From NCBI GenBank assembly GCA_020692565.1, contig JAIMKJ010000007.1:48958-103778 (forward strand): a stretch of 54,821 bases of DNA, written 5' to 3'. Both the position numbers and the translations under genes were made by a program. The notes below the pieces were generated by a model. That model saw only the letters and a list, made by a program, of their open reading frames with translations, was not told the DNA's origin and did no database searches. Positions 1 through 6,363 of this stretch are shown in pieces (within the stretch, counting starts at the first letter, position 1; every line of letters begins with the position of its first letter). This DNA is from Thermomonas sp. GTDB lineage: Bacteria; Pseudomonadota; Gammaproteobacteria; Xanthomonadales; Xanthomonadaceae.

Positions 1-92
1 GGAGTTTTGGTGAGAGCGAGAGGGTAGATTCGCCTCAAAATTGCACTTATAAATAATTAGGCGGGCCAACAAACGACCTCGGGGGGAGGGCT

Positions 93-170
93 ATGAAAAT
101 CACTGCAACTCTAGCTGTTTCAGCTATTGCACTCCTTAGCGTTTGCAATAGACTTTCTAACATCCAATAA
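93..170 (+). CDS. 25-residue signal-like peptide, possible cassette ORF
   Basis: A short frame starts with ATG at 93 behind a strong purine tract (GGGGGGAGGG, 81-90) and ends with TAA at 168-170. The peptide is a positively started hydrophobic stretch (MKITATLAVSAIALL) followed by one Cys, like an entericidin-type or lipoprotein leader, but the residue before the Cys is Val, which is poor for a lipobox. The stop overlaps the attC-like site that follows. It could be a real small toxin or leader peptide, or a decayed lipoprotein gene. No family is assigned. Confidence 0.3.
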   Translation: MKITATLAVSAIALLSVCNRLSNIQ

Positions 171-208
171 GCATATGCCTCAATGTTGAGATGTATCCGT
201 AGTTAGGG
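154..208 (+). repeat. attC-like recombination site 1
   Basis: TTCTAAC at the left and GTTAGGG at the right bracket about 55 bases with partly complementary interior, the size of a short integron attC. The next gene starts 16 bases after the right core. The left core differs from RYYYAAC in its first base, so the call rests mainly on its position between cassettes. Confidence 0.45.
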
Positions 209-223
209 CAATAGGGGGACACA

Positions 224-799
224 GTGTCAGAGACTCAAAACCCACAAGCACAAGACTGCTGGAACCGTGCGTGCGATTGCTTCGCGACAGCCAAGATTTT
301 TGAAAAACGCGCGCTGGACTATCGCAAGAAACTCAATTGGCTCTCTTATCTCGGAATTGGAGTTCCAGCAGTTTTTGGCGGCATGGCCTTAGCTTGGGGG
401 AAAGGCGTTCTCGACAATCGTGTAGTCATGTTCGTGATTGCAATCGCCAGCATAGTCCAGATTGGAATGAGCGTTGCCGCCCTCATTCATCGCTGGGCCG
501 AGGAACACGCGTACTCCAATCGATCGGCGAGCACGAACTTTCAACTTTCGGATGAGTTCAAGATTCTTGCGCCTCAATCACTGTCCCCTGCGCCAAACTT
601 TCAGCATGACCTAGATAAGTTACTCAGTAGAGATCGAGCGCAAACGATGCTTGACAATGAGAAGCACGTGACGGACCAAGAGAAATGTCGTGGTCACAGG
701 CATGCTTTAAGACAGTTTCAAAGGGCTTGCGCCGTCTGCGGCGAGCAGCCAACTGAGATGAACCCTACCAACTGCAAGACATGCGGAGACTTCAAATGA
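224..799 (+). CDS. Mobilome CxxC-x11-CxxC protein, two-TM SLATT-like
   Basis: This 191-residue protein has two predicted membrane helices (about 42-59 and 68-90) followed by a polar cytoplasmic tail ending in an exact CxxC-x11-CxxC motif (Cys 169, 172, 184, 187), probably a zinc knuckle. That combination matches the mobilome CxxCx(11)CxxC family, related to SLATT-type two-helix proteins proposed to act as membrane effectors in conflict systems. The GTG start at 224 is preceded by AGGGGGA. The stop overlaps the ATG of the next gene (ATGA), so the two are translationally coupled. GC content is clearly below that of the genes after 2.2 kb, in keeping with acquisition on a cassette. Substrate and trigger are unknown. 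Confidence 0.75.
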   Translation: MSETQNPQAQDCWNRACDCFATAKIFEKRALDYRKKLNWLSYLGIGVPAVFGGMALAWGKGVLDNRVVMFVIAIASIVQIGMSVAALIHRWAEEHAYSNRSASTNFQLSDEFKILAPQSLSPAPNFQHDLDKLLSRDRAQTMLDNEKHVTDQEKCRGHRHALRQFQRACAVCGEQPTEMNPTNCKTCGDFK

Positions 800-1002
800 A
801 CGTTGACAAGCAGGTTGCACAAGTCTTCAAAGGCTTCCTTAGTTTGAATGACTCACAAAAAACGAAATTCTTGGAAATGCTAAAGGATTATGAGTCCGGC
901 AACACTTACGCCATGGAGCAACTTCGGGAGAGCGTTAATGCATCCGTTACAAAGATGCAAACTGGTCCATACCGCGACTCGTGCGCGTGCTGTGGCAAGT
1001 AA
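796..1002 (+). CDS. Small CxxC-tailed partner of the mobilome protein
   Basis: A 68-residue soluble protein. The ATG at 796 overlaps the upstream stop codon by four bases. The alternative ATG at 781 lies further inside the upstream gene and has no better ribosome site. Most of the chain is helical and charged (FLSLNDSQKTKFLEMLKDYE), and the C-terminus reads SCACCGK, so both proteins of the pair end in closely spaced cysteines. I do not recognise the family. The coupling suggests it is the cytosolic partner, sensor or antidote of the membrane protein before it. Confidence 0.65.
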   Translation: MNVDKQVAQVFKGFLSLNDSQKTKFLEMLKDYESGNTYAMEQLRESVNASVTKMQTGPYRDSCACCGK

Positions 1003-1012
1003 CAGGCGTTCC

Positions 1013-1073
1013 CTTAACAATTCATTCAAGCCAAATCCGCTTCGCTGGTCAGATTAATTCATGCATTGAGACT
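1013..1073 (+). repeat. attC-like recombination site 2
   Basis: The left half (CTTAACAATTCATTCAAGCC) is nearly the classical left half of well-known attC sites, followed by a CCGCTTCGC loop region and a right half ending ATTCATGCATTGAGAC, where the expected GTTRRRY core has drifted to TTGAGAC. It separates the two-gene cassette from the DUF3892 cassette. Confidence 0.65.
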
Positions 1074-1132
1074 GTCTCAGATAGTGAGACGGGTTTGTTT
1101 TTACATGAGGCTCAACCATATGGGAGAGTGAA

Positions 1133-1417
1133 ATGTCCGATCATCAAATCATGTGCATCAACAAAACCAATCGTCAAAGCGCACACGATAGAATTCAGTA
1201 TGTTGGGGGCGTCAACCCCGATAAAACCCGTTGGAAAATCACCCAGCAAGACGCTATTGCAGGCATAGAATCTGGCAAATGGCGCTTCTACGTTAGTGTA
1301 GATGGCCAATCGGTTTGGGTTATCGTTGCCACTAGTGCGGCCGGAAATAAATATATCAAGACACAGAATGACGGCGAGCACCCAAACAACTTGCTTAGCC
1401 TCCCAGAGTGCCCGTAA
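1133..1417 (+). CDS. DUF3892 domain protein
   Basis: This 94-residue protein fits DUF3892 throughout: an N-terminal strand with IMCINKTNR, an early IQYVGG, a central W-x-I-T-x-x-D-A motif, then YIKTQNDG and the C-terminal LLSLPEC. Members are small, often found on mobile DNA or next to conflict genes, and have no established activity. The ATG follows GGGAGAGTGAA, a good ribosome site. It is the only gene between two attC-like sites, the typical one-gene cassette, and its base composition is AT-rich relative to the rest of the window. Confidence 0.8.
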   Translation: MSDHQIMCINKTNRQSAHDRIQYVGGVNPDKTRWKITQQDAIAGIESGKWRFYVSVDGQSVWVIVATSAAGNKYIKTQNDGEHPNNLLSLPECP

Positions 1418-1420
1418 ACA

Positions 1421-1513
1421 GGCTTAACACTTTGTTCAAGCCGACCCCGCATCGCGGCGTCGGCCCCTGACTACGCTACGCTAGCATGCGTCCGCTGGAC
1501 TCAGCCGTTAGGT
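1421..1513 (+). repeat. attC-like recombination site 3
   Basis: GGCTTAAC (1421-1428) and CCGTTAGGT (1505-1513) are the outer cores. Inside, TTTGTTCAAGCCGACCCCGC and the later GGCGTCGGC form the left and right arms of a stem, and CTGGACTCAGC precedes the right core, as in class attC sites. The 93-base length is within the normal range. The right core GTTAGGT fits GTTRRRY exactly. Confidence 0.65.
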
Positions 1514-1527
1514 TCACAGGGGGATTC

Positions 1528-2034
1528 ATGGAAAATCAAAAAACAAAAGTAGAAGAGAAGTCACAAGACGAGGTTGATCCCGCATACAGACAGTGGTTAG
1601 TCGCTGCTGAGCAGAAGGCTCAAGAGGACTTTGATAAGACAGTACTTGCCCTGTCTGGTGGCGCGCTTGGTATATCCTTCGTCTTTGTTAAAGACATAGT
1701 GGGCGCCAACCCAATACATCAAACAAATTGGCTTGTACTTGCATGGGTAGCGTGGGCCTTCAGCACGTTCGCAGTTCTTGCATCATTTTTTCTCAGCCGC
1801 CAAGCGCTTAGACGAGCAATTGAGCAGTGTGATGACGGCACAATTTTTTGCCAACCGCCGGGAGGCTTTTTTTCAAAAGCTACTCGCTGGCTAAATGCTA
1901 GTGGCGCCGTGCTGTTCTTCATTGGTGTCTGCCTTATGGCAGCATTTGTCTATAAAAACCTTGCCAACAGAGAACCAACTCATGACCGACAAAAGACCAA
2001 CCAATCCGCCACAGCCCCCGCCGCGCCAGCCTGA
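1528..2034 (+). CDS. Three-TM cassette membrane protein, unknown function
   Basis: This 168-residue protein has a charged N-terminal helix (MENQKTKVEEKSQDE...) and three predicted membrane segments near 41-59, 67-88 and 124-145, then an Ala/Pro-rich tail. The ATG at 1528 is chosen because CAGGGGGAT precedes it and it begins 15 bases after the right attC core; an in-frame ATG at 1486 lies inside the attC site. I do not recognise the family. Size and topology resemble small membrane proteins common in integron cassettes. The next short gene starts inside its 3' end. Confidence 0.65.
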   Translation: MENQKTKVEEKSQDEVDPAYRQWLVAAEQKAQEDFDKTVLALSGGALGISFVFVKDIVGANPIHQTNWLVLAWVAWAFSTFAVLASFFLSRQALRRAIEQCDDGTIFCQPPGGFFSKATRWLNASGAVLFFIGVCLMAAFVYKNLANREPTHDRQKTNQSATAPAAPA

Positions 2035-2116
2035 GCCACGCCCGCTCCATGAGGACAAGGGCGGTGGTAACAAGCCCAGCCGGGGGTATGAACCACCACC
2101 TCCAACCCGTAAGTGA
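1982..2116 (+). CDS. 44-residue proline-rich peptide
   Basis: This frame begins with ATG at 1982, 53 bases before the stop of the three-TM gene, in another reading frame, and ends 1-2 bases before the remnant attC core. Its product is very rich in Pro, Arg and Gly (MTDKRPTNPPQPPPRQPEPR..., ending PPPPTRK). Overlap and same-strand order suggest translational coupling. It could be an artefact of GC-rich sequence, but the region is otherwise AT-rich and the frame ends neatly at the cassette end. Confidence 0.45.
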   Translation: MTDKRPTNPPQPPPRQPEPRPLHEDKGGGNKPSRGYEPPPPTRK

Positions 2117-2117
2117 G

Positions 2118-2124
2118 ACCTAAC
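2118..2124 (+). repeat. Lone attC left core, probable array end
   Basis: ACCTAAC matches the RYYYAAC core exactly and directly follows the last cassette gene. No convincing GTTRRRY partner follows before a REP-like pair begins at 2150 and base composition rises, so the last attC seems truncated here and the array seems to end. Confidence 0.35.
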
Positions 2125-2149
2125 AAGGTCGTAAGGCGCATACGACCAC

Positions 2150-2243
2150 GTAGGGTGCATAAGCGAAGCATCATGCACCTTTCGAAAATTCCGATGTCGG
2201 TGCCATTCGATAGCGCATGACGCCTTCGACTTATGCGCCCTAC
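2150..2243. repeat. REPIN-like pair of inverted REP sequences
   Basis: The left end GTAGGGTGCATAAGCGAAG (2150-2168) and the right end CTTCGACTTATGCGCCCTAC (2224-2243) are imperfect reverse complements. Each also has its own internal hairpin (GTGCAT/ATGCAC on the left, GCGCAT/ATGCGC on the right). This is the architecture of a REP doublet. No REP-associated transposase is in the window. Confidence 0.6.
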
Positions 2244-2281
2244 TCCCGCCGCGACATCGCGAAGCGGATACCATCGCCGGC

Positions 2282-2644
2282 ATGAACACCGCCTCCGTCA
2301 AAACACACTGCGGGCGCCTGCCGGGCGCGACCACGAAGCTGCATGCGCCGCCGGTGAACGTGCTGAGTTATCAGGTCGGCGGCAAGACCTTCGCCTACTT
2401 CAAGACGAGCGAGCCCGAGCGCTGGCGGTTCAGCGTGCGGGTCAATCCGGAGCGCTTCCTGGAGCTGACGTCGGTGGAGGGCATCAAGCCCGCGCGCTTC
2501 ATGGCGCGCTTCCACTGGGTGACCATCGTCGATGTGCGCCGCGTGCCGCCGGCGTACCTGCGCGAGTTGATCGCGTGGTCCTACGACAAGGCGCTGAGCC
2601 GGTTGTCGAAGCGGAAGCGGTCGGAAATCGCAGCAGCGCCGTAG
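2282..2644 (+). CDS. MmcQ/YjbR family protein
   Basis: This 120-residue protein has the YjbR-like core: a strand with GKTFAYFKT, a W-R-F-S-V-R strand, the FMARFHWVTI segment and a final helix carrying LIAWSYDKALSRLSKRKR. Family members (about 110-120 residues) fold into a double-wing CyaY-like domain that has been proposed to bind DNA; no reaction is known. The ATG start gives a family-typical N-terminus. It is the first gene with the high GC typical of the chromosome, so it marks native sequence after the cassette array. No operon partner is close. Confidence 0.8.
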   Translation: MNTASVKTHCGRLPGATTKLHAPPVNVLSYQVGGKTFAYFKTSEPERWRFSVRVNPERFLELTSVEGIKPARFMARFHWVTIVDVRRVPPAYLRELIAWSYDKALSRLSKRKRSEIAAAP

Positions 2645-2755
2645 CCAGCGCGGGATCAAAGGCCGCACCCGGGAATTCCGCAAAGCCGCTCCGTCACCAC
2701 GCCCGGACGCTCGTTGCACCGGGAGCCCGACAAGACGCGAATCCGGAAAGCATCT

Positions 2756-2854
2756 GTCATCCCGAACGAGGGCGAAGCCCGAGGCGGGATCTGCATGTCG
2801 CCGGGAGACGCAACAGCAGATCCCTCCACCCGCTGTGCGGGCGTTCGGGATGAC
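2756..2854. repeat. 99-bp GTCATCCCGAACG inverted-repeat element
   Basis: GTCATCCCGAACG (2756-2768) and its exact reverse complement CGTTCGGGATGAC (2842-2854) bracket a segment with a second internal pair (GGGATCTGC / GCAGATCCC). The element lies in the 2645-3067 gene-free stretch, in which I see nothing else. A diverged relative is at 19245-19349. Confidence 0.6.
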
Positions 2855-3067
2855 AACGGGTTGGATGGCCGCCCGGGCAACGGGGTGCCGGCTGCGCCCG
2901 GAACAAGCATCGCGCACAACGCTTCAGACGGTTCGATGGCCTGAATTCGATGCCCGTCCCGTTGATTGGAGGCTGTCCCGGCAGTTCACGAAACAGGCCG
3001 ATGTCTGTGATAACGTCCGCGCACGTCGGCCTTGGCCCGTTCGGGACCGCCGCCCCACTCCGAGGAT

Positions 3068-3535
3068 ATGGAAGTGTCCGTCTCTCCCAACAGCGCCGTC
3101 GTACACGACGACGCCCCCGCAGACACGTCGCGCCGCACATCCACTGCGCCGGCCAAGCCTGCTTTCTTTCCGCATCGATTCCGGCCGCTCCGCACCTGTG
3201 TGCGCGGCTCGGCGATCGCCCTCCTCCTTTTCCTATCGGCCTGCGCCATGCAAACCACCACTCAATTCGATTCGAGCGCCTGGAAATCACAACGCGGCGT
3301 CGACACCCGGCAGAACCAGCGCGGCACGATGGTCGCGTCGGTGGAGAAAGCCCTCCACGCGGGCATGTCGCGCGACGACGTGATCCAGCTGCTGGGAGAA
3401 CCCGACAGCAGCGATGCCGCGACCACGACCGACCTCTACGAACTCGGCGTCGCGCAGTACGGCATCGACGAAGAGTTCTACGAAATCGTCTACAAGGACG
3501 GGAAAATCGCGTCCCATCGCTGGGGTCGTCGATAA
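3068..3535 (+). CDS. BamE/SmpA-like lipoprotein
   Basis: The protein has a hydrophobic leader ending in the lipobox LSAC and a C-terminal region with the BamE-like signature GMSRDDVIQLLGEPD followed by a short beta region. BamE-fold lipoproteins occur in outer-membrane assembly but also as small periplasmic binding or immunity proteins. The start is uncertain. ATG 3068 leaves about 45 residues before the leader; GTG 3200 would place MRGSAIALLLFLSAC at the N-terminus and fits a lipoprotein better, but neither has a clear ribosome site. It precedes the DUF6973/XVIPCD-like gene by 155 bases on the same strand, the usual order for type IV killing-system immunity and effector genes. That pairing is inference. 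Confidence 0.65.
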   Translation: MEVSVSPNSAVVHDDAPADTSRRTSTAPAKPAFFPHRFRPLRTCVRGSAIALLLFLSACAMQTTTQFDSSAWKSQRGVDTRQNQRGTMVASVEKALHAGMSRDDVIQLLGEPDSSDAATTTDLYELGVAQYGIDEEFYEIVYKDGKIASHRWGRR

Positions 3536-3571
3536 CCCCGGTCGTCGATAACCCCGGTCGTCGATAACGTC
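3524..3571 (+). repeat. Three tandem 16-bp repeats over a stop codon
   Basis: The unit GGTCGTCGATAACCCC occurs at 3524-3539 and 3540-3555, and with two changes at the 3' end at 3556-3571. The TAA of the lipoprotein gene is inside the first unit, and each further unit carries another TAA. Replication slippage is the likely origin. Confidence 0.85.
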
Positions 3572-3690
3572 GGTCGACGCCGAAGCGCCGCTCCTGCACG
3601 AACCCGACCCCTGCACGAACCCGCAGTACGATCTGAACACACCGGTCAAACGCCAAGACGCCGCGACAGGACATCAGCGAGGAATTCCCG

Positions 3691-4794
3691 ATGGCACGCC
3701 CCGACCTCACCACCATCCGCACCAATTATCAGGTCGCCGACGACCAGATGATCGACTATCACCCGCGCGTATTCGGCGCGATCGATATCCCGTTCACCAA
3801 TTCGGTCAGAATGACCAAAACCGAAGGTGCGCTGATCGACAAGCTGACGGCCGATCGCGGCCTGGTGGGCCTGCACGAGTTCAGCGGCATCAAGGATCGC
3901 GCCTTCAGCGAAGGCGTCGAGCGTTTTCCGGATAATCCGGTTCCCGCCAATATTCCGGCCGGAAGCGCGAATATGTGGCAGGGCAACGACGGCCATCGCG
4001 ATGCCTTCCGTCATGCGTACTGGAATGCGTTGATGACCCAGCAGTACGGCGAGACCTGGGCCAATGCGTTCGCGACCGCGCACGAAGGCGTGCCCGGCAA
4101 CACCGCCAACCGCGAAGCGATGGATCTCTACAACAACGAGGTGGGCCGCTCGATCGGCGCCGCCAACCGCAACGCGACGCCGGAGCAGTTGGCCGACCTC
4201 GTCGAGCAGTCGTTGAACCAGGGCAAGCTGGTGGTGATCGACCGCAACGGCGATCTCGAATGGAGCGACCGCGTGGTGCGCGGCCAGCACGGTATGGCGC
4301 CGAACGAAGTCATCGGGCCGAACCTCGGTACGCCCGGCGTGGTCTCCACCGAGTCGCTCAGCGCCAACGCCACGCCCGCGATCCCCGGGCAGATGGACAC
4401 GCAGCTGGCCGCTGCCGATCCGCAGCGCAACGTCGAGCGGATGCGGCAGGACCCGATGTACGGCCAGGTGGTGACGGCGATGCAGGCCAAAGGTCTGGCG
4501 GACGACGCGATGGCCGCGAATATCTACGCCGCGGCGACGCGCGAAGGCCTTGGCGGCGTGACCAACATCGAAATCGGCAAACAGGTCGCCGACGCCAACG
4601 GCAACCCGGACCGCAATCTCTTCGTGTTCGACGGCAGCAACGGCCCGCTGGGCCCGAACCATGCGCGGCTCAGCGAAAACGAGGCCCGCAGCACCCCGGT
4701 GCAGGTGGCGGCCAACAACGCCGTGGACGCGCAGAACCAGCAGATGGCGTCGCCCGAGCAGGAACAGCGCAAGCCGGTGTCGATGACCGCTTGA
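3691..4794 (+). CDS. DUF6973 protein with XVIPCD-like C-terminus, putative T4SS effector
   Basis: This 367-residue protein has no signal peptide. Residues about 90-160 carry the DUF6973-type core: GHRDAFRHAYWNALM, a downstream HEG, and MDLYNNEVGRSIG, with conserved His, Asp and Asn that could form a catalytic site. The C-terminal third (about 250-367) resembles the XVIPCD secretion signal of Xanthomonas bacteria-killing type IV effectors: REGLGGV near a helix, then NLFVFDG, then RSTPVQVA, and a Gln-rich tail (QNQQMASPEQEQ). By that reading it is exported into rival cells. ATG 3691 follows AGGAATT. The lipoprotein gene upstream is a candidate immunity gene. No VirB/VirD4 genes are in the window. 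The DUF6973 assignment is firmer than the XVIPCD one. Confidence 0.65.
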   Translation: MARPDLTTIRTNYQVADDQMIDYHPRVFGAIDIPFTNSVRMTKTEGALIDKLTADRGLVGLHEFSGIKDRAFSEGVERFPDNPVPANIPAGSANMWQGNDGHRDAFRHAYWNALMTQQYGETWANAFATAHEGVPGNTANREAMDLYNNEVGRSIGAANRNATPEQLADLVEQSLNQGKLVVIDRNGDLEWSDRVVRGQHGMAPNEVIGPNLGTPGVVSTESLSANATPAIPGQMDTQLAAADPQRNVERMRQDPMYGQVVTAMQAKGLADDAMAANIYAAATREGLGGVTNIEIGKQVADANGNPDRNLFVFDGSNGPLGPNHARLSENEARSTPVQVAANNAVDAQNQQMASPEQEQRKPVSMTA

Positions 4795-4812
4795 GCTTGC
4801 GGCCGTTGATGG

Positions 4813-4844
4813 CGACGACGCCCGGATGCATCCGGGCGTCGTCG
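4813..4844. terminator. Perfect 32-bp palindrome terminator
   Basis: A perfect palindrome (CGACGACGCCCGGATG and its reverse complement) followed by TTT, 18 bases after the stop of the putative effector gene. A 14-16 bp stem of this strength should stop transcription in the plus direction. Confidence 0.8.
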
Positions 4845-4893
4845 TTTCCGCGGGTCGGCTCCGGTATCGTTCGAATCATCCGGTATCTGCAAC

Positions 4894-5355
4894 ATGTCCT
4901 CGAAAGACGATTGGCCGAAAGAGAAGCACTGGAAGCATGTCTACACGCGCTCGCAGAAACTGAAGCGCGCGGATCAGCTCGGCATCGCGTATCCGGTCGT
5001 TCCGGACCGAAAGCTCGTCGATCCCGAGCGCGTGCATGTACTGTTCGTCTGCAGCCGCAACCAATGGCGCAGCCCCACCGCGGAGCGCATGTTCAAACGC
5101 CATCCGGTGATCGTCGCGCGCTCGGCCGGCACCAGTCCCAACGCGCGGCGCAGGATTTCGCCTGCGGACATCGGCTGGGCGGACGCGATCATGGTGATGG
5201 AAGACAAACACCGCGACCGCATCGTCGCGGAATACGCGCGTCTGCTCGAACACAAGACGATCCATGTGCTGGATATTCCGGATGACTACACGTTCATGGA
5301 TCCGGAGTTGATCGACATCCTGGCGCAGACGGTCGAACCGCTCTTGTTCGCGTAG
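4894..5355 (+). CDS. Low-molecular-weight protein tyrosine phosphatase-like protein
   Basis: This 153-residue protein has the P-loop of the LMW-PTP fold after a VHVLFV strand: C-S-R-N-Q-W-R-S-P-T-A-E, keeping the CX5RS core, with Cys as nucleophile and Arg for phosphate binding. Classical enzymes have CxGNxCRSP, so the Gly and second Cys are replaced here. The C-terminal DIPDDYTFMDPEL could supply the acid Asp. About 40 extra basic residues precede the fold. Enzymes with this variant loop are annotated as LMW phosphatase family but may have another substrate. It stands alone behind the 4813-4844 terminator. Confidence 0.75.
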   Translation: MSSKDDWPKEKHWKHVYTRSQKLKRADQLGIAYPVVPDRKLVDPERVHVLFVCSRNQWRSPTAERMFKRHPVIVARSAGTSPNARRRISPADIGWADAIMVMEDKHRDRIVAEYARLLEHKTIHVLDIPDDYTFMDPELIDILAQTVEPLLFA

Positions 5356-5410
5356 TCGCCCGGTCGCGGTTGCGTTAGGCTGGCGACATTGCGTCCACCG
5401 GAATGCCGCC

Positions 5411-5602
5411 ATGAACCACACCGACACCGCATTCACTCATTGCCCGTATTGCGGCGAAGAGATCGAGATCGTCGTCGATGGCTCCGTCGATCACCAGCAG
5501 TACGTCGAAGACTGCAGCGTGTGCTGCCGTCCGATCGTGTTCACCGTGGTGGCCGAAGACGGCGAGGTGGTGAGCGTGGATGCGCGCTCGGAAGACGAGT
5601 GA
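5411..5602 (+). CDS. CPXCG motif cysteine-rich protein
   Basis: This 63-residue protein contains CPYCGEEIEI near the start and a second pair, CSVCCRP, about 25 residues later, giving one four-Cys zinc-ribbon-like site. An acidic C-terminus (DARSEDE) follows. It matches the short CPXCG family of proteobacteria in size and spacing; function is unknown. It is 55 bases downstream of the phosphatase-like gene and ends 18 bases from the convergent response regulator gene. Confidence 0.85.
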   Translation: MNHTDTAFTHCPYCGEEIEIVVDGSVDHQQYVEDCSVCCRPIVFTVVAEDGEVVSVDARSEDE

Positions 5603-5620
5603 GTCCGGAAAAACGACGCG

Positions 5621-6301
5621 TCAATCTTCTTCCGGCGGTGGCATCACCGCTTCCGGGTCGATCGCGAGCTTGCCGGCGATCAGCACCGCCTGGGTGCGAT
5701 TGCTGGCGCCCAGTTTGCGCAGGATCGCTGTCATGTGCGCCTTGATCGTGGCTTCGGACACGCCCAGTTCGTAGGCGATCTGCTTGTTCAGCAGGCCGTC
5801 GCCGAGCATCTGCAGCACGCGGAACTGCTGCGGGGTGAGATCGCGGACGCGCTGCGCGGCGTCGTGTTCTTCCGCGCCGGCGGCGGGCGCTTTCAGTGCG
5901 GACGCGGGCGCCCAGCGATCGCCGGCGAGCACCGCGTCGATGGCTTCGCCCAGCGTGCCGGCATCGGCGGATTTGGGAAGAAACCCGACCGCGCCGTGAT
6001 CCAGCGCGCGGCGCATCACCGCCGGTTCCTCGCGCGCGGACACCACCATCACCGGAAGCTGCGGGTAATGCGCGCGCAGGTGCACCAGCGCGCTGAACCC
6101 GTGCGCACCGGGCATGTTGAGGTCGAGCAGCAGCAGATCGGCATCGCTTTCGCGCTCGATCAGCGCGTACAGCGCATCGACGCTGTCGGCTTCGCGGATG
6201 GTCGCCGTTGGCAATGCGCGCGCGACTGCGTTGCGCAGGGCTTCGCGGAACAGCGGGTGGTCGTCGGCGACGAGGACGGTGGGCATGGTGTGTGGATTCA
6301 T
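5621..6301 (-). CDS. LuxR/NarL-family response regulator
   Basis: This 226-residue protein is a two-domain transcription regulator. The N-terminal receiver (about 7-125) has the acidic pair ADD, phosphoacceptor Asp60 in LLLLDLNMPG and the Lys of GFLPK. The C-terminal domain (about 155-220) is a GerE-type helix-turn-helix with LTPQQFRVLQMLGDGLLNKQIAYELGVS and the recognition helix ATIKAHMTAI. Start choice between ATG 6301 and ATG 6286 is open; neither has a well spaced ribosome site. It lies near the acetyl-CoA synthetase gene on the same strand, an arrangement like regulators of acs (AgmR/CrbR type), so control of acetate use is a reasonable inference. No kinase gene is adjacent. Confidence 0.85.
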   Translation of the reverse strand: MNPHTMPTVLVADDHPLFREALRNAVARALPTATIREADSVDALYALIERESDADLLLLDLNMPGAHGFSALVHLRAHYPQLPVMVVSAREEPAVMRRALDHGAVGFLPKSADAGTLGEAIDAVLAGDRWAPASALKAPAAGAEEHDAAQRVRDLTPQQFRVLQMLGDGLLNKQIAYELGVSEATIKAHMTAILRKLGASNRTQAVLIAGKLAIDPEAVMPPPEED

Positions 6302-6363
6302 CCTACCGTGGCGTGGGGAGAAACCCGATGGCGTCGGATTGCAGCGCGGTTTCTCATGGCGGA

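Noticed and set aside
3646..4662. Long minus-strand frame opposite the putative effector gene
   Set aside because: It is antisense to a well-formed plus-strand gene and its protein is His/Arg/Val-rich, typical of GC-rich shadow frames.
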